Below the pieces are notes generated by a model. That model was given only the letters and a program-made list of their open reading frames with translations. It was not told the DNA's origin and did no database searches. Of a stretch of 64,000 nucleotides of DNA, positions 35,950-44,215 are shown piece after piece (position 1 is the stretch's first letter; every line of letters starts with the position of its first letter). The stretch is from Planomicrobium stackebrandtii (GTDB taxonomy: Bacteria > Bacillota > Bacilli > Bacillales_A > Planococcaceae): assembly GCF_030814955.1 (NCBI RefSeq), contig NZ_JAUSWB010000003.1:186001-250000 (forward strand), written 5' to 3'. Made by a program: the position numbers and the translations under genes.

Positions 35950-35991
35950 AGGTAATATGGTTATATACTTATGTGTATAACCATATTACCT
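35950..35991. promoter_or_regulatory. YtrA-type operator palindrome
   Basis: AGGTAATATGGTTATA and TATAACCATATTACCT, perfect 16-bp arms with a 10-base spacer. It most likely covers the promoter of the GntR-ABC operon. Confidence 0.8.
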
Positions 35992-36107
35992 TTTTATTTA
36001 TTTGTCAATGATTTTCGTGCCAGGCACCAACACAATTACACAAAGTGATTAATATTGGACACAATGGGTAAACAATTAGTAAATCTTTAAAAACCGGAGG
36101 GATATCA

Positions 36108-36311
36108 ATGACAAGAAAAGGTACAGCAGGCAGATCACCTGATCAACAATCGGCTCCTCCAGAGTCGGGAATCGATAAAGTCGTCAAGAAAACGAAAGAA
36201 GCATTAGACGGTGATAATAAAGCGACTGATTATAAAGACGGTGAAGATGAAATGGCTGAGGCAAAAGAGCACTCTAAGGGAATAACAGATAAAAAGACTC
36301 GAAAAGATTAA
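36108..36311 (+). CDS. Small hydrophilic protein (67 aa)
   Basis: Not recognised. Strong ribosome site GGAGGGAT before the ATG. The product is made almost wholly of Lys, Asp, Glu, Gly, Ser and Thr, with no hydrophobic core, so it is probably disordered; it looks like small stress-type proteins, but without a motif that allows a name. It lies alone between inverted repeats and is followed by a hairpin. Confidence 0.65.
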   Translation: MTRKGTAGRSPDQQSAPPESGIDKVVKKTKEALDGDNKATDYKDGEDEMAEAKEHSKGITDKKTRKD

Positions 36312-36324
36312 GAATACAGAATGC

Positions 36325-36366
36325 AAGGCATCGCAAGTATCCCATTGGGTTATCGGCGGTGCCTTT
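36325..36366 (+). terminator. Probable terminator of the small gene
   Basis: AAGGCATCGC pairs with GCGGTGCCTT (one G-T pair) across a 22-base loop, followed by T residues. Confidence 0.6.
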
Positions 36367-36481
36367 TATATGTGCTTACAAAATTCTCAATTGTGTGGGT
36401 GCCAGGCACCAACTTATACTCTTCAAAAAAGGATTGTCTGCCAGTTCTGCAGAATAAAACAAATGAGAGGGGCGATTGAAG

Positions 36482-37681
36482 ATGGACTTTTCATTCACAC
36501 AGGAACAAGAGATGCTGCGCCGCACAACACGGAGCTTTGTAGATAAAGAAATCATGCCGTTTATCGAGGAGTGGGACCGTGCAGGCAAATCGGATCCGGC
36601 GATTTATGGCAAGCTGGCCGATGTTGGACTGATGGGCGTTTGCATCCCTGAAGCATACGGTGGTAGCGGAATGGATTATAATTCTTTGGCGATTGTCTGT
36701 GAGGAACTGGAGCGTGGAGACACGGCTTTCCGGACTGCTGTTTCTGTCCATACTGGTTTGAACAGCTTAACCATTCTTCAATGGGGGACGGAAGAACAAA
36801 AGCAACGGTATCTTATTCCTCAGGCAAAGGGCGAGAAGATCGGAGCTTTCGGTTTAACAGAACCTGGAGCAGGATCTGATGTGGCGGCGATGAAGACGAC
36901 AGCTGTAAGAATGGGCGACCATTATGTGCTCAACGGACAGAAAACCTGGATTTCTCTCAGCGACGTGGCGGATCATTTCCTGGTCTTTGCCTACACGGGT
37001 GAGCAGTCGCAAAAGCACGGGGCAATTTCCGCTTTTATTGTAGAGCGCAAATGGCCAGGTTTTTCTTCCAAGGCCATCAAAGGCAAGCACGGCATACGGG
37101 CAGGCAATACCGGTGAGTTGTTTTTTGAGGACGTCCAAGTCCCGGCAGAGAATTTGCTGGGTCAAGAAGGCGAAGGATTCAAAATCGCAATGTCGGCGCT
37201 GGATAACGGCCGATTCACGGTTGCTGCCGGAGCGGTTGGGCAGATTATGGCATGCCTAGAAGCAAGCATCAGCTATTGCCATGAACGCCAGACGTTCGGC
37301 AAGGAAATTGGTCGGCATCAGCTGGTCCAGCAAATGATCGCAAATATGGAAGCGGGCTTTCAGATGAGCCGGCTGCTTGTTTACCGTGCCGGTGAACTGA
37401 AAAACCAGGGAAAGCGCAACACGAGGGAAACGTCCCTGGCAAAATGGCAGGCGTGTGATTTTGCCAATCAGGCAGCAGACGACGCTTTCCAGATCCACGG
37501 TGCCTATGGCTATTCGGATGAATACCCGGTCAGCCGCTACTTGCGCAATTCCAAAGCGCCGGTCATCTATGAAGGGACGCGGGAAATCCATACCATTATG
37601 CAAGCGGAATATGTACTCGGCTACAAGGAAGACAAAGCGTTGCCGAAAACATTACCGGCATGGGAACAGCAAACCGAATAG
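36482..37681 (+). CDS. Acyl-CoA dehydrogenase
   Basis: A 399-residue FAD enzyme that makes the trans-2-enoyl-CoA from acyl-CoA. Family signatures: GAFGLTEPGAGSDVAAMKT (about 125-145), WISLSDVADHFLVFA for FAD, RQTFGKEIGRHQLVQ, and the C-terminal IHGAYGYSDEYPVSRYLRN with the catalytic Glu of VIYEGTREIH. It belongs to the short/medium-chain or glutaryl-CoA branch; the chain length cannot be read by eye. The ATG at 36482 has GAGAGGGG 9 bases upstream. It is a single gene; no other beta-oxidation gene is adjacent. Confidence 0.93.
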   Translation: MDFSFTQEQEMLRRTTRSFVDKEIMPFIEEWDRAGKSDPAIYGKLADVGLMGVCIPEAYGGSGMDYNSLAIVCEELERGDTAFRTAVSVHTGLNSLTILQWGTEEQKQRYLIPQAKGEKIGAFGLTEPGAGSDVAAMKTTAVRMGDHYVLNGQKTWISLSDVADHFLVFAYTGEQSQKHGAISAFIVERKWPGFSSKAIKGKHGIRAGNTGELFFEDVQVPAENLLGQEGEGFKIAMSALDNGRFTVAAGAVGQIMACLEASISYCHERQTFGKEIGRHQLVQQMIANMEAGFQMSRLLVYRAGELKNQGKRNTRETSLAKWQACDFANQAADDAFQIHGAYGYSDEYPVSRYLRNSKAPVIYEGTREIHTIMQAEYVLGYKEDKALPKTLPAWEQQTE

Positions 37682-37874
37682 TTTTTTCAAAATATTACCT
37701 AAAGTGCATAATGGGATACACTGTATTGGAGAAATCTTTTCATCTTGCATATGCAACAGCAGGGATTTTGATTGGGTTGTATGCTTAATCTCTGCAGTTA
37801 TAGGGTAATTCTTTCATTAAGAAAGAGCGGCTGCTCGGCAGTCCCGCAAAAACCACAAAAAGAGGAGAATGATG

Positions 37875-38591
37875 ATGGAAATTTTAAAACGATTCAAAGA
37901 CATTATGACAAGCAACATTAACGCTTTATTGGACAAGGCAGAAGATCCGGAAAAGATGATTGACCAGTATTTGCGTGATTTGAACAGCGACCTGGGAAAA
38001 GTGAAATCAGAAACTGCAGCGATTATGGCAGCTGAAAAACGGGAACGCCGGGAGCTTGAAGAATTTGAAAACGAAATTGGCGACATGCAGCGCTATGCGG
38101 TAAAAGCGTTGGAAGCCGGCAACGAAGACGACGCACGGAAATTCCTGCAGCGCAAGGCAGAGCTTTCCGAAAAACTGACAGACAAACAAACTGCAGTGGA
38201 ACTTTCGGCGGCCAATACGCAACAGATGCGCCAAATGCACGATAAGCTGGAATCGGATATCGGTGAACTTGAATCCCGCCGTTCTGAGCTAAAAGGCAAA
38301 GCGTCTGTAGCAAAGACGCAAAAACGCATGAACGATTTCGCTTCTTCTGTGGACGGAGCTGGCGAGCGGATTTCCGCTTTCGACAAAATGGAGCAGAAAA
38401 TCAACCAGGAGCTGGATGAAGCCATCGCGATGTCGGAGTTGAACAAAAGTTCAGGAACGGACATCAAAGACCTTGCTTCAAAATACGACAGCGGTTCTTC
38501 TGTCGATGACGACCTGGAATCCCTGAAAGCGGGCATCAACGTGGACGACGAACTGGAAGCATTAAAAAGCCAGTTGGGCAAAAATGAATGA
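37875..38591 (+). CDS. pspA: Phage-shock protein A homologue
   Basis: A 238-residue coiled-coil protein of the PspA/IM30 family that coats and steadies the cytoplasmic membrane. The start MEILKRFKDIMTSNINALLD is the amphipathic membrane helix followed by LDKAEDPEKMIDQYLRDL, a family signature. Three ATG codons follow each other; the third fits the GAGGAG ribosome site and the family start. First gene of a set equal to B. subtilis ydjF-ydjG-ydjH-ydjI. A SigW promoter, as used in B. subtilis, was not seen in the 190 bases upstream. Confidence 0.92.
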   Translation: MEILKRFKDIMTSNINALLDKAEDPEKMIDQYLRDLNSDLGKVKSETAAIMAAEKRERRELEEFENEIGDMQRYAVKALEAGNEDDARKFLQRKAELSEKLTDKQTAVELSAANTQQMRQMHDKLESDIGELESRRSELKGKASVAKTQKRMNDFASSVDGAGERISAFDKMEQKINQELDEAIAMSELNKSSGTDIKDLASKYDSGSSVDDDLESLKAGINVDDELEALKSQLGKNE

Positions 38592-38639
38592 CGGCTCCTG
38601 TACGAACAGTTTCCTTTAAGCTGAAAGGAGGCGAATGGA

Positions 38640-39668
38640 ATGGTCATTCAGTATAAGTGTCCGAACTGCGGTGCGGACATGTCGTTTGACAGCGAGTCTG
38701 GCCACCTGTCCTGTCCAAGTTGCGGCAGGCAGGATGAAATTGAGACATTTCCAGAAACCAATATCCTGCGGAAGTTCGACCCGGGTGAAGCAAAAGAATA
38801 CCATTGCGAAAACTGTGGAGCCGTCATTCTGACTGAAGCGGAAACCACTGCAACCCATTGCAGCTTCTGCGGGGCGCCAGTGCTGATAGCGGACCGGCTG
38901 AGCGGTGACTTGGCTCCTGCCAAAGTGATTCCCTTCACCATCAGCAAAGAAGAAGCGGTCGCCGCTTTTCAGAAATGGACAAAAAACGGACGGCTAACGC
39001 CGAGAGGTTTTACGAGCGGCGACCGGATCAAAAAAATGACGGGCATGTATGTGCCATTTTGGCTGTATGACATTGATGGAACAGCGGACGTGGCAGCACT
39101 TGCGACGAGGGTGCGCAGCTATACGCGAGGCGATACAATCTACACAGAGACTGATTTTTATGATGTTCGCCGGCAAATGGATCTCAGCTATTTGAAAGTA
39201 CCCGCAGATGCCTCTGAAAAAATGGACGATGAACTGATGGACAAGCTCGAGCCTTATAATTATGAGGAACTGAAAGATTTTAGAATGCCTTACTTGGCGG
39301 GCTATCTCGCCGAAAAATACGACTATGACGACGAGGCGCTGTTCTCACGAATCGAATCCAAGATTGTGCCGTATATCGATTCGTACATAAGCAGCACCGT
39401 TTCCGGCTACTCGACTGTCAGCTACACGAACAAACAGATCCAAACGAATAAAAAAAATGTCTACTACACCTTGTTTCCGGTGTGGATGGTTTATTACGAT
39501 TTTGAAAATAAGGAACACACTTTTGCGATGAACGGCCAAACGGGAAAAGTGGTTGGCAAGCCGCCAATCAGTCCCTTTAAAGTGGCTGCCTGGTTTACCG
39601 GCATTGCCGCTTCAACTTTTGCAGTGATGAAAGTGATTTCATTCGCTGTAGGAGGTGTTCTGTGGTGA
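38640..39668 (+). CDS. ydjG: TFIIB-type zinc-ribbon protein (YdjG-like)
   Basis: A 342-residue protein with two zinc ribbons near the start (CPNCGADM...CPSCG and CENCGAV...CSFCGAPVL), a soluble middle part with VPFWLYDIDG, and a hydrophobic C-terminus (about 315-340) that puts it in the membrane. This order is that of B. subtilis YdjG. It probably works with PspA and the SPFH protein at the membrane. AAAGGAGGCG before ATG; its TGA overlaps the GTG start of the next gene. Confidence 0.85.
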   Translation: MVIQYKCPNCGADMSFDSESGHLSCPSCGRQDEIETFPETNILRKFDPGEAKEYHCENCGAVILTEAETTATHCSFCGAPVLIADRLSGDLAPAKVIPFTISKEEAVAAFQKWTKNGRLTPRGFTSGDRIKKMTGMYVPFWLYDIDGTADVAALATRVRSYTRGDTIYTETDFYDVRRQMDLSYLKVPADASEKMDDELMDKLEPYNYEELKDFRMPYLAGYLAEKYDYDDEALFSRIESKIVPYIDSYISSTVSGYSTVSYTNKQIQTNKKNVYYTLFPVWMVYYDFENKEHTFAMNGQTGKVVGKPPISPFKVAAWFTGIAASTFAVMKVISFAVGGVLW

Positions 39669-40444
39669 GGGATATTCAAGTGAAATGGCTGTTAATGATT
39701 TCTATCCTGTTGGTTTTTAGTGGACTCGGCGGGTTTACCGTGTCGGCTGCTGTGGATCAGCGCGTTTACGACAACGCCGATCTGCTGAGTGAATCGGAAA
39801 TTGCAGAATTGGAAGCTGTCGCAGCGGAACATAGCCGGAAGCACGGAACGGACTTTCTGTTTTGGACTACTGCAGATGAACAATCGCTTTACATCCAGGA
39901 TGATATGGGCGATTTTTATGATACTTGGGCCGAGGAGAACAATCAGGAAAATGCCGTTTTGCTGTCGATGAATATCGCAACGCGTGATGTTTATCTGGCG
40001 GGTTTTGGAACAGCGGAAAGGACACTGGATAACCAGCGTGTAGATCTGGTGCTGGACCGGATCATTCCGGAAATGCAGCGGGGCGACTACGCGGGTGCTT
40101 TCCATGAGACGGTGACAACTTCGAGCCGCTACATGGAATTCCGTCCCGGTGTCAATCCGGAAAACATTTTCTTTAAAACCTGGTTCCAAGTGGCGATTGC
40201 ATTGCTGTTGGGCGCAGGCATTGTCGGTTTCATGCTCTATAATTCAGGTGGACGTGTGACCACGACTCCCACAACCTATTTTGACGACGATCACACAAAA
40301 GTGACCAGTAAGCTCGACCAGTTCCGCAATAAAACCATATCACGCCGTAAGGTTCCGAAGAAAAGCGGCGGAGGCGGAGGCTTTGGAGGCGGCGGAAGCA
40401 CAGGAGGCGGACGCTCATTTAGCGGCGGTGGCCGTAAATTCTAG
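39665..40444 (+). CDS. ydjH: TPM-domain membrane protein (YdjH-like)
   Basis: A 259-residue protein with a signal peptide (about 1-27, ending in VSAA), an outer TPM domain (VYDNADLLSESEIAELEAVA to about residue 150), one membrane helix (FQVAIALLLGAGIVGFMLY) and a tail rich in Gly and Ser (GGGGGFGGGGSTGGG). TPM domains occur in photosystem II repair and in phosphatase-like proteins; the role here is unknown. The second GTG fits GGAGGTG best and gives the usual four-base GTGA overlap with ydjG. Confidence 0.85.
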   Translation: MRDIQVKWLLMISILLVFSGLGGFTVSAAVDQRVYDNADLLSESEIAELEAVAAEHSRKHGTDFLFWTTADEQSLYIQDDMGDFYDTWAEENNQENAVLLSMNIATRDVYLAGFGTAERTLDNQRVDLVLDRIIPEMQRGDYAGAFHETVTTSSRYMEFRPGVNPENIFFKTWFQVAIALLLGAGIVGFMLYNSGGRVTTTPTTYFDDDHTKVTSKLDQFRNKTISRRKVPKKSGGGGGFGGGGSTGGGRSFSGGGRKF

Positions 40445-40476
40445 ATTGGATTAGACCAAAGGAGGGAATGGACAGA

Positions 40477-41475
40477 ATGGGTTTTTTCAGCAGTCAATTT
40501 GCAGATGTAGTGGAATGGGAAGAGTTCAGGGAAGACATGATTTTCTGGAAATGGACCAACAACGAAGTCAAAAAAGGCAGCCGGCTAATTATTCGTCCTG
40601 GGCAGGATGCCATTTTTATCAACAACGGCAAGGTTGAAGGGATTTTTGAAGACGAAGGCGAGTACGACATTGAATCGGAAATTGTGCCGTTCCTGTCGAC
40701 GCTGAAAGGATTCCGCTTTGGTTTTAACAGCGGCATGCGTGTGGAAGTGCTGTTTGTGAACACCAAAGAATTCACGGTCAAATGGGGGACGCAGAATCCG
40801 ATCAACATCCCGGCGCCCCAGCTGCCAGGCGGCATGCCGATTCGCGCAAACGGCACCTTTCAGTTCAAGGTCAGCGATTATGTTGGCTTGATTGATAAAA
40901 TTGCGGGTGTCCGGAACAGCTACGTTGTGGATGATGTAAAAATCCGCATCACGGCAATTTTGGACCAGCTGTTGATGCGTTGGATCACAAAAGAAGGTAA
41001 GGATATGTTCAATCTGCAGGCCAACGCGCACGAAATTGGCCAAGGCATCCAGGATGATTTGAATATGCAGCTCATGGATGACGGTATGAAAGTTACGGGC
41101 TTCCAGGTCATGAGCTTCAACTATCCGAAAGAAATCCAGGATATGATCAACAAAAGCGCGTCGCACGGCATGGTCGGCGACGTGGCGAAGTACCAGCAGA
41201 TGTCAGTAGCCGATGCCATGGGCAAATCATCCGGATCCAACACAGCTTCCGACATGGCCGGCATGATGATGGGCATGAACATCGCCAAAGAAATGATGGA
41301 CGACCAAAAAGAATCAAGTGCAGGCAGTCAGGAAAACACAGCCGGTGCAGGTTCGGGCGATTCAGCTGCTCAATCCGACGGCAGCGAAAAGACGGTGCCG
41401 AAATTCTGCCCAAACTGCGGCCAAAAAAACGAAGGCGCCAAGTTCTGCCCGAATTGTGGACAGAAGCTTGGATAA
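40477..41475 (+). CDS. ydjI: SPFH-domain protein with zinc ribbons (YdjI-like)
   Basis: A 332-residue protein with an SPFH (band 7) domain over about residues 20-220 (SRLIIRPGQDAIFINNGKVE, later ITAILDQLLMRW), a Met/Ala-rich helical part and two C-terminal zinc ribbons (FCPNCGQKNEGAKFCPNCGQK). Matches B. subtilis YdjI, which directs PspA to the membrane. No signal peptide or clear membrane helix. The second ATG is used, 10 bases after AAAGGAGGG. Last gene of the operon, followed by a terminator. Confidence 0.9.
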   Translation: MGFFSSQFADVVEWEEFREDMIFWKWTNNEVKKGSRLIIRPGQDAIFINNGKVEGIFEDEGEYDIESEIVPFLSTLKGFRFGFNSGMRVEVLFVNTKEFTVKWGTQNPINIPAPQLPGGMPIRANGTFQFKVSDYVGLIDKIAGVRNSYVVDDVKIRITAILDQLLMRWITKEGKDMFNLQANAHEIGQGIQDDLNMQLMDDGMKVTGFQVMSFNYPKEIQDMINKSASHGMVGDVAKYQQMSVADAMGKSSGSNTASDMAGMMMGMNIAKEMMDDQKESSAGSQENTAGAGSGDSAAQSDGSEKTVPKFCPNCGQKNEGAKFCPNCGQKLG

Positions 41476-41484
41476 ATAGATAGG

Positions 41485-41525
41485 AAAACCGCTGCCGGGA
41501 TGAAAATCCTGGCAGCGGTTTTTTG
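41485..41525 (+). terminator. Terminator of pspA-ydjGHI
   Basis: AAAACCGCTGCC-GGGAT with ATCCT-GGCAGCGGTTTT, small loop, T run. Confidence 0.92.
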
Positions 41526-41647
41526 AGTAATATAGCAAAATGTGGACACCATGCTTGCAGAACTTTAACTTCTTTCTGCCTCGTTCCTTTTCAGCGGTTT
41601 CAAAATCTGCTTTTTTCATCCTTCTTATATAGTAGAATAGCAGAAGG

Positions 41648-41701
41648 GTTCGGCTCGGCTTTAGGCCGATAGAGGGATTTAGTTTTCAGGTACAGCCGAA
41701 C
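41648..41701 (+). other. Structured leader before the two-component genes
   Basis: Outer stem GTTCGGCT (41648-41655) with AGCCGAAC (41694-41701) encloses the hairpin CGGC/GCCG at 41656-41668. It lies 33 bases before the sensor kinase start, so it is within the mRNA leader if the promoter is at the AT-rich stretch near 41620-41640. Confidence 0.4.
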
Positions 41702-41734
41702 TAGCGAGCATTAACAGGAACGGAGCGGCAGTGA

Positions 41735-43339
41735 ATGAATTTATCACGCTTTAAATTGAGTTCGATCATCATCTTCTTTATCTGTCTTGTAGTATTGATT
41801 TCCCTGTCAATCACAATTCTTCTCATTACTGATATGACAAGCGAAAATATAGAAAGCCAACTAGAAGAAAAAGCAGTTACTCTTTCACGCACGGTTGCAG
41901 AATCACAAATAGTTCAAAACGGCTTGCTGCGGACTGAGCTAGAGACAGAGATACAAGAGTACACGTCAACTATTCAGGAAGCGACAGACGTACTGTTTAT
42001 TGTTGTCATGGATATGGAAGGTTTGCGGAAATCCCATCCGGATCCTCAACAAATCGGACAGCCTTTTGTTGGCGCAGATGAAAAGCAGGTGCTGTTGGGC
42101 GAAGACTACACATCGCGTGCTGAAGGGACGCTCGGAAAATCCCTGCGTTCTTTTACGCCTATCCTGGACGCAGAGGAAAATCAGATTGGTGCAGTAGCGG
42201 TCGGAATTTCCCTCGATGAGGTCCAATCTTCCATCGACCAGAGCCTGCTGAAGATCCTGACTGGCTCTGCCATCGGCTTGTTGGTCGGCATTATCGGCGC
42301 TTTCTGGCTGGCCTGGTATATTAAGAAAAGCCTGTTTGGGTTGGAGCCGTATGCCATTGCCCGCATCCATGAAGAGCGGAACCAAATGCTGCAGTCTGTC
42401 TATGAAGGGGTTATTGCAATTGATGCGGATGCGAAGATTGTGCTGGTCAACAAATCGGCGAGGCGGATTTTTCATCAGGCAGGATTGATGGCCAAAGAAC
42501 CAATCGGCATGGATATCAACGAGTTTTTGCCAGGCGCTATGCTGGAGCGGATGCTGGATCAAAGGCAGCCGGAATTAGATAAGGAACAAAGTTTCAACGG
42601 TGTTTCTGTCATTTCAAACCGCGTACCGCTGGTGGTTAATGATCACGTAATTGGAGCGATTGCCACATTCCGCGATAAGACAGAAGTGAATCAGCTGGCG
42701 GAACAGCTGACAGGCGTCCAGTTATATGCCGATACGCTGCGTGCGCAATCCCATGAATTTATGAATCAGCTGCATGTACTGCTCGGCATGATCAAGCTCG
42801 AAGAGTATGGGCAGGTAAAGCAATTTATTGCCAAGCTTACCGATCATCAGGCCCATGAAGTCGGGGCTGTCACACAGCACATAAAAGATCCGGTTCTTTC
42901 GGGATTTATCATTGGGAAAATCAGCTATGCAAGAGAAGCGCATGTTGAACTTGTTATCCAATGCAAAACAGAGATTCCGCGGCCCAAAGATCCGGCTGTT
43001 ACACATGAACTCATCACAATTCTCGGCAATATTATCGACAATGCGATTGATAGTGTGTCGGGCATGGAAAAGCGGATTATCTCCGTTCATTTTTCCTATA
43101 TTGATGAGTTGCTGGAGCTGACTGCAGCGGATTCAGGACCGGGCATTCCTACAGAAATGCAAACGTCTATTTTTTCCAAAGGCTTTTCTTCTAAAAAAGG
43201 CAACGACCGAGGATTCGGCCTATACTTGGTGAAAAATAGTGTCGAAAAACTGGAAGGCTCAATTGACATTGTATCGGAACGGGATGGAGCCGTGTTTTCC
43301 ATCGTTGTTCCCTATGAAGCGGGAGGTGAAAAACAATGA
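41735..43339 (+). CDS. Sensor histidine kinase, CitA/DcuS/MalK type
   Basis: A 534-residue membrane sensor for C4-dicarboxylates or citrate. Membrane segment at about 8-30, an outer Cache/PAS domain (about 35-170, with SHPDPQQIGQPF), second membrane segment near 175-197, an inner PAS domain, then the kinase core: phosphorylated His340 in SHEFMNQLH, the N-box LGNIIDNAIDSV and DSGPGIP. This DHp form is that of the CitA group. It overlaps the response regulator by four bases. Next to a 2-hydroxycarboxylate transporter, as malK-malR near maeN in B. subtilis, so malate or citrate is the likely signal. Confidence 0.92.
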   Translation: MNLSRFKLSSIIIFFICLVVLISLSITILLITDMTSENIESQLEEKAVTLSRTVAESQIVQNGLLRTELETEIQEYTSTIQEATDVLFIVVMDMEGLRKSHPDPQQIGQPFVGADEKQVLLGEDYTSRAEGTLGKSLRSFTPILDAEENQIGAVAVGISLDEVQSSIDQSLLKILTGSAIGLLVGIIGAFWLAWYIKKSLFGLEPYAIARIHEERNQMLQSVYEGVIAIDADAKIVLVNKSARRIFHQAGLMAKEPIGMDINEFLPGAMLERMLDQRQPELDKEQSFNGVSVISNRVPLVVNDHVIGAIATFRDKTEVNQLAEQLTGVQLYADTLRAQSHEFMNQLHVLLGMIKLEEYGQVKQFIAKLTDHQAHEVGAVTQHIKDPVLSGFIIGKISYAREAHVELVIQCKTEIPRPKDPAVTHELITILGNIIDNAIDSVSGMEKRIISVHFSYIDELLELTAADSGPGIPTEMQTSIFSKGFSSKKGNDRGFGLYLVKNSVEKLEGSIDIVSERDGAVFSIVVPYEAGGEKQ

Positions 43340-44052
43340 TTAAGGTGCTGATCGTAGAAGATGACCCGATGGTGGCAGAACTGAATCGCCAATATGTTGC
43401 AAAGGTGGATGGCTTTTCCGTGACCGGGCACGCGGCCGATGCGGTGGGAGCCCTCGAGCTGCTGGCTGCGGAAAAAGTGGACTTGCTGCTGCTTGATATC
43501 CACATGCCCGGCATGAACGGCCTGGATTTTTTGCGGCAGCTCCGGGAAGAAAAAAAGGATCTGGACGTCATCCTCATTACAGCCGCTTCTAAAATCAGTC
43601 AGATCCAGCAGGCACTGAGGCTTGGGGCAGTCGATTATTTAATCAAGCCGTTTGAGTTCAGCCGCTTCCAGGAAGCGTTGCTGCAATACAAAAACCAATA
43701 TTATGGCCTTGATGATAAGGAAAAAGTGGATCAGCAGGAGCTTGACCGGATGCTTCAAAAAAAGGGTGAGCCTGTTCAAGAAACCGAAAACTTTGGTGCA
43801 GTACCGAAAGGACTGACAAAAACGACGTTGAAAAAAATCGTTGAAGTGATATTACAGTTAGAAACGAATACGTTTTCGACAGAAGATATCGCGGAAATCA
43901 GCCAGATATCAAGAGTATCCGTGAGAAAGTACTTGAAATTCCTGACCGAAATCGGCTATCTCGAGGAAAATCTTGTTTACGGTATCGGGCGTCCCATTTA
44001 TCGCTATCTCGTTAAAGAAGACAACCAATCCCGCATAACACCGTATGTGTAG
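43336..44052 (+). CDS. Response regulator, CitB/DcuR/MalR type
   Basis: A 238-residue regulator with a receiver domain (phospho-acceptor Asp54 in LLLLDIHMPGMNG, Lys in LIKPFEF) and a C-terminal DNA-binding part, with helix-turn-helix about residues 175-205 (STEDIAEISQISRVSVRKYL), as in CitB/DcuR proteins. Partner of the overlapping kinase gene; the target is most likely the transporter gene downstream. Ribosome site GGGAGGTG. Confidence 0.93.
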   Translation: MIKVLIVEDDPMVAELNRQYVAKVDGFSVTGHAADAVGALELLAAEKVDLLLLDIHMPGMNGLDFLRQLREEKKDLDVILITAASKISQIQQALRLGAVDYLIKPFEFSRFQEALLQYKNQYYGLDDKEKVDQQELDRMLQKKGEPVQETENFGAVPKGLTKTTLKKIVEVILQLETNTFSTEDIAEISQISRVSVRKYLKFLTEIGYLEENLVYGIGRPIYRYLVKEDNQSRITPYV

Positions 44053-44078
44053 AAGCAGCCACTCCGGCTGCTTTTTTT
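44053..44078 (+). terminator. Terminator of the two-component operon
   Basis: AGCAGCC-N4-GGCTGCT followed by seven T. Confidence 0.88.
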
Positions 44079-44150
44079 AATTACAATAAGTTCAATACTT
44101 TCATAAGGTATCCGTTTTCTGACTATTTAACTATGATTGGTATCAACAGA

Positions 44151-44166
44151 TTGAAAGCGCTTTCCT
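44151..44166 (+). promoter_or_regulatory. cre-like site before the carboxylate transporter
   Basis: TTGAAAGCGCTTTCCT fits the CcpA consensus with one change and lies 50 bases before the transporter start, which suggests glucose repression. Confidence 0.6.
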
Positions 44167-44215
44167 TTGATAGCCGTCAATCATAAAGAAAAGAAAACGG
44201 GATGGAGCTGAAAAA

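Larger units (their letters stand above)
36017..36410. repeat. Pair of short inverted repeats around a small gene
   Basis: Two copies of a 21-base sequence with the palindromic core GTGCCAGGCACC, at 36017-36037 and 36390-36410, are in opposite orientation (19 of 21 bases agree after turning one). They frame the 67-residue gene. No transposase is present; a MITE-like origin is possible. Confidence 0.5.

Noticed and set aside
37682-37868. SigW promoter before pspA
   Set aside because: Looked for because of the B. subtilis parallel; no TGAAAC/CGTA pair was found.
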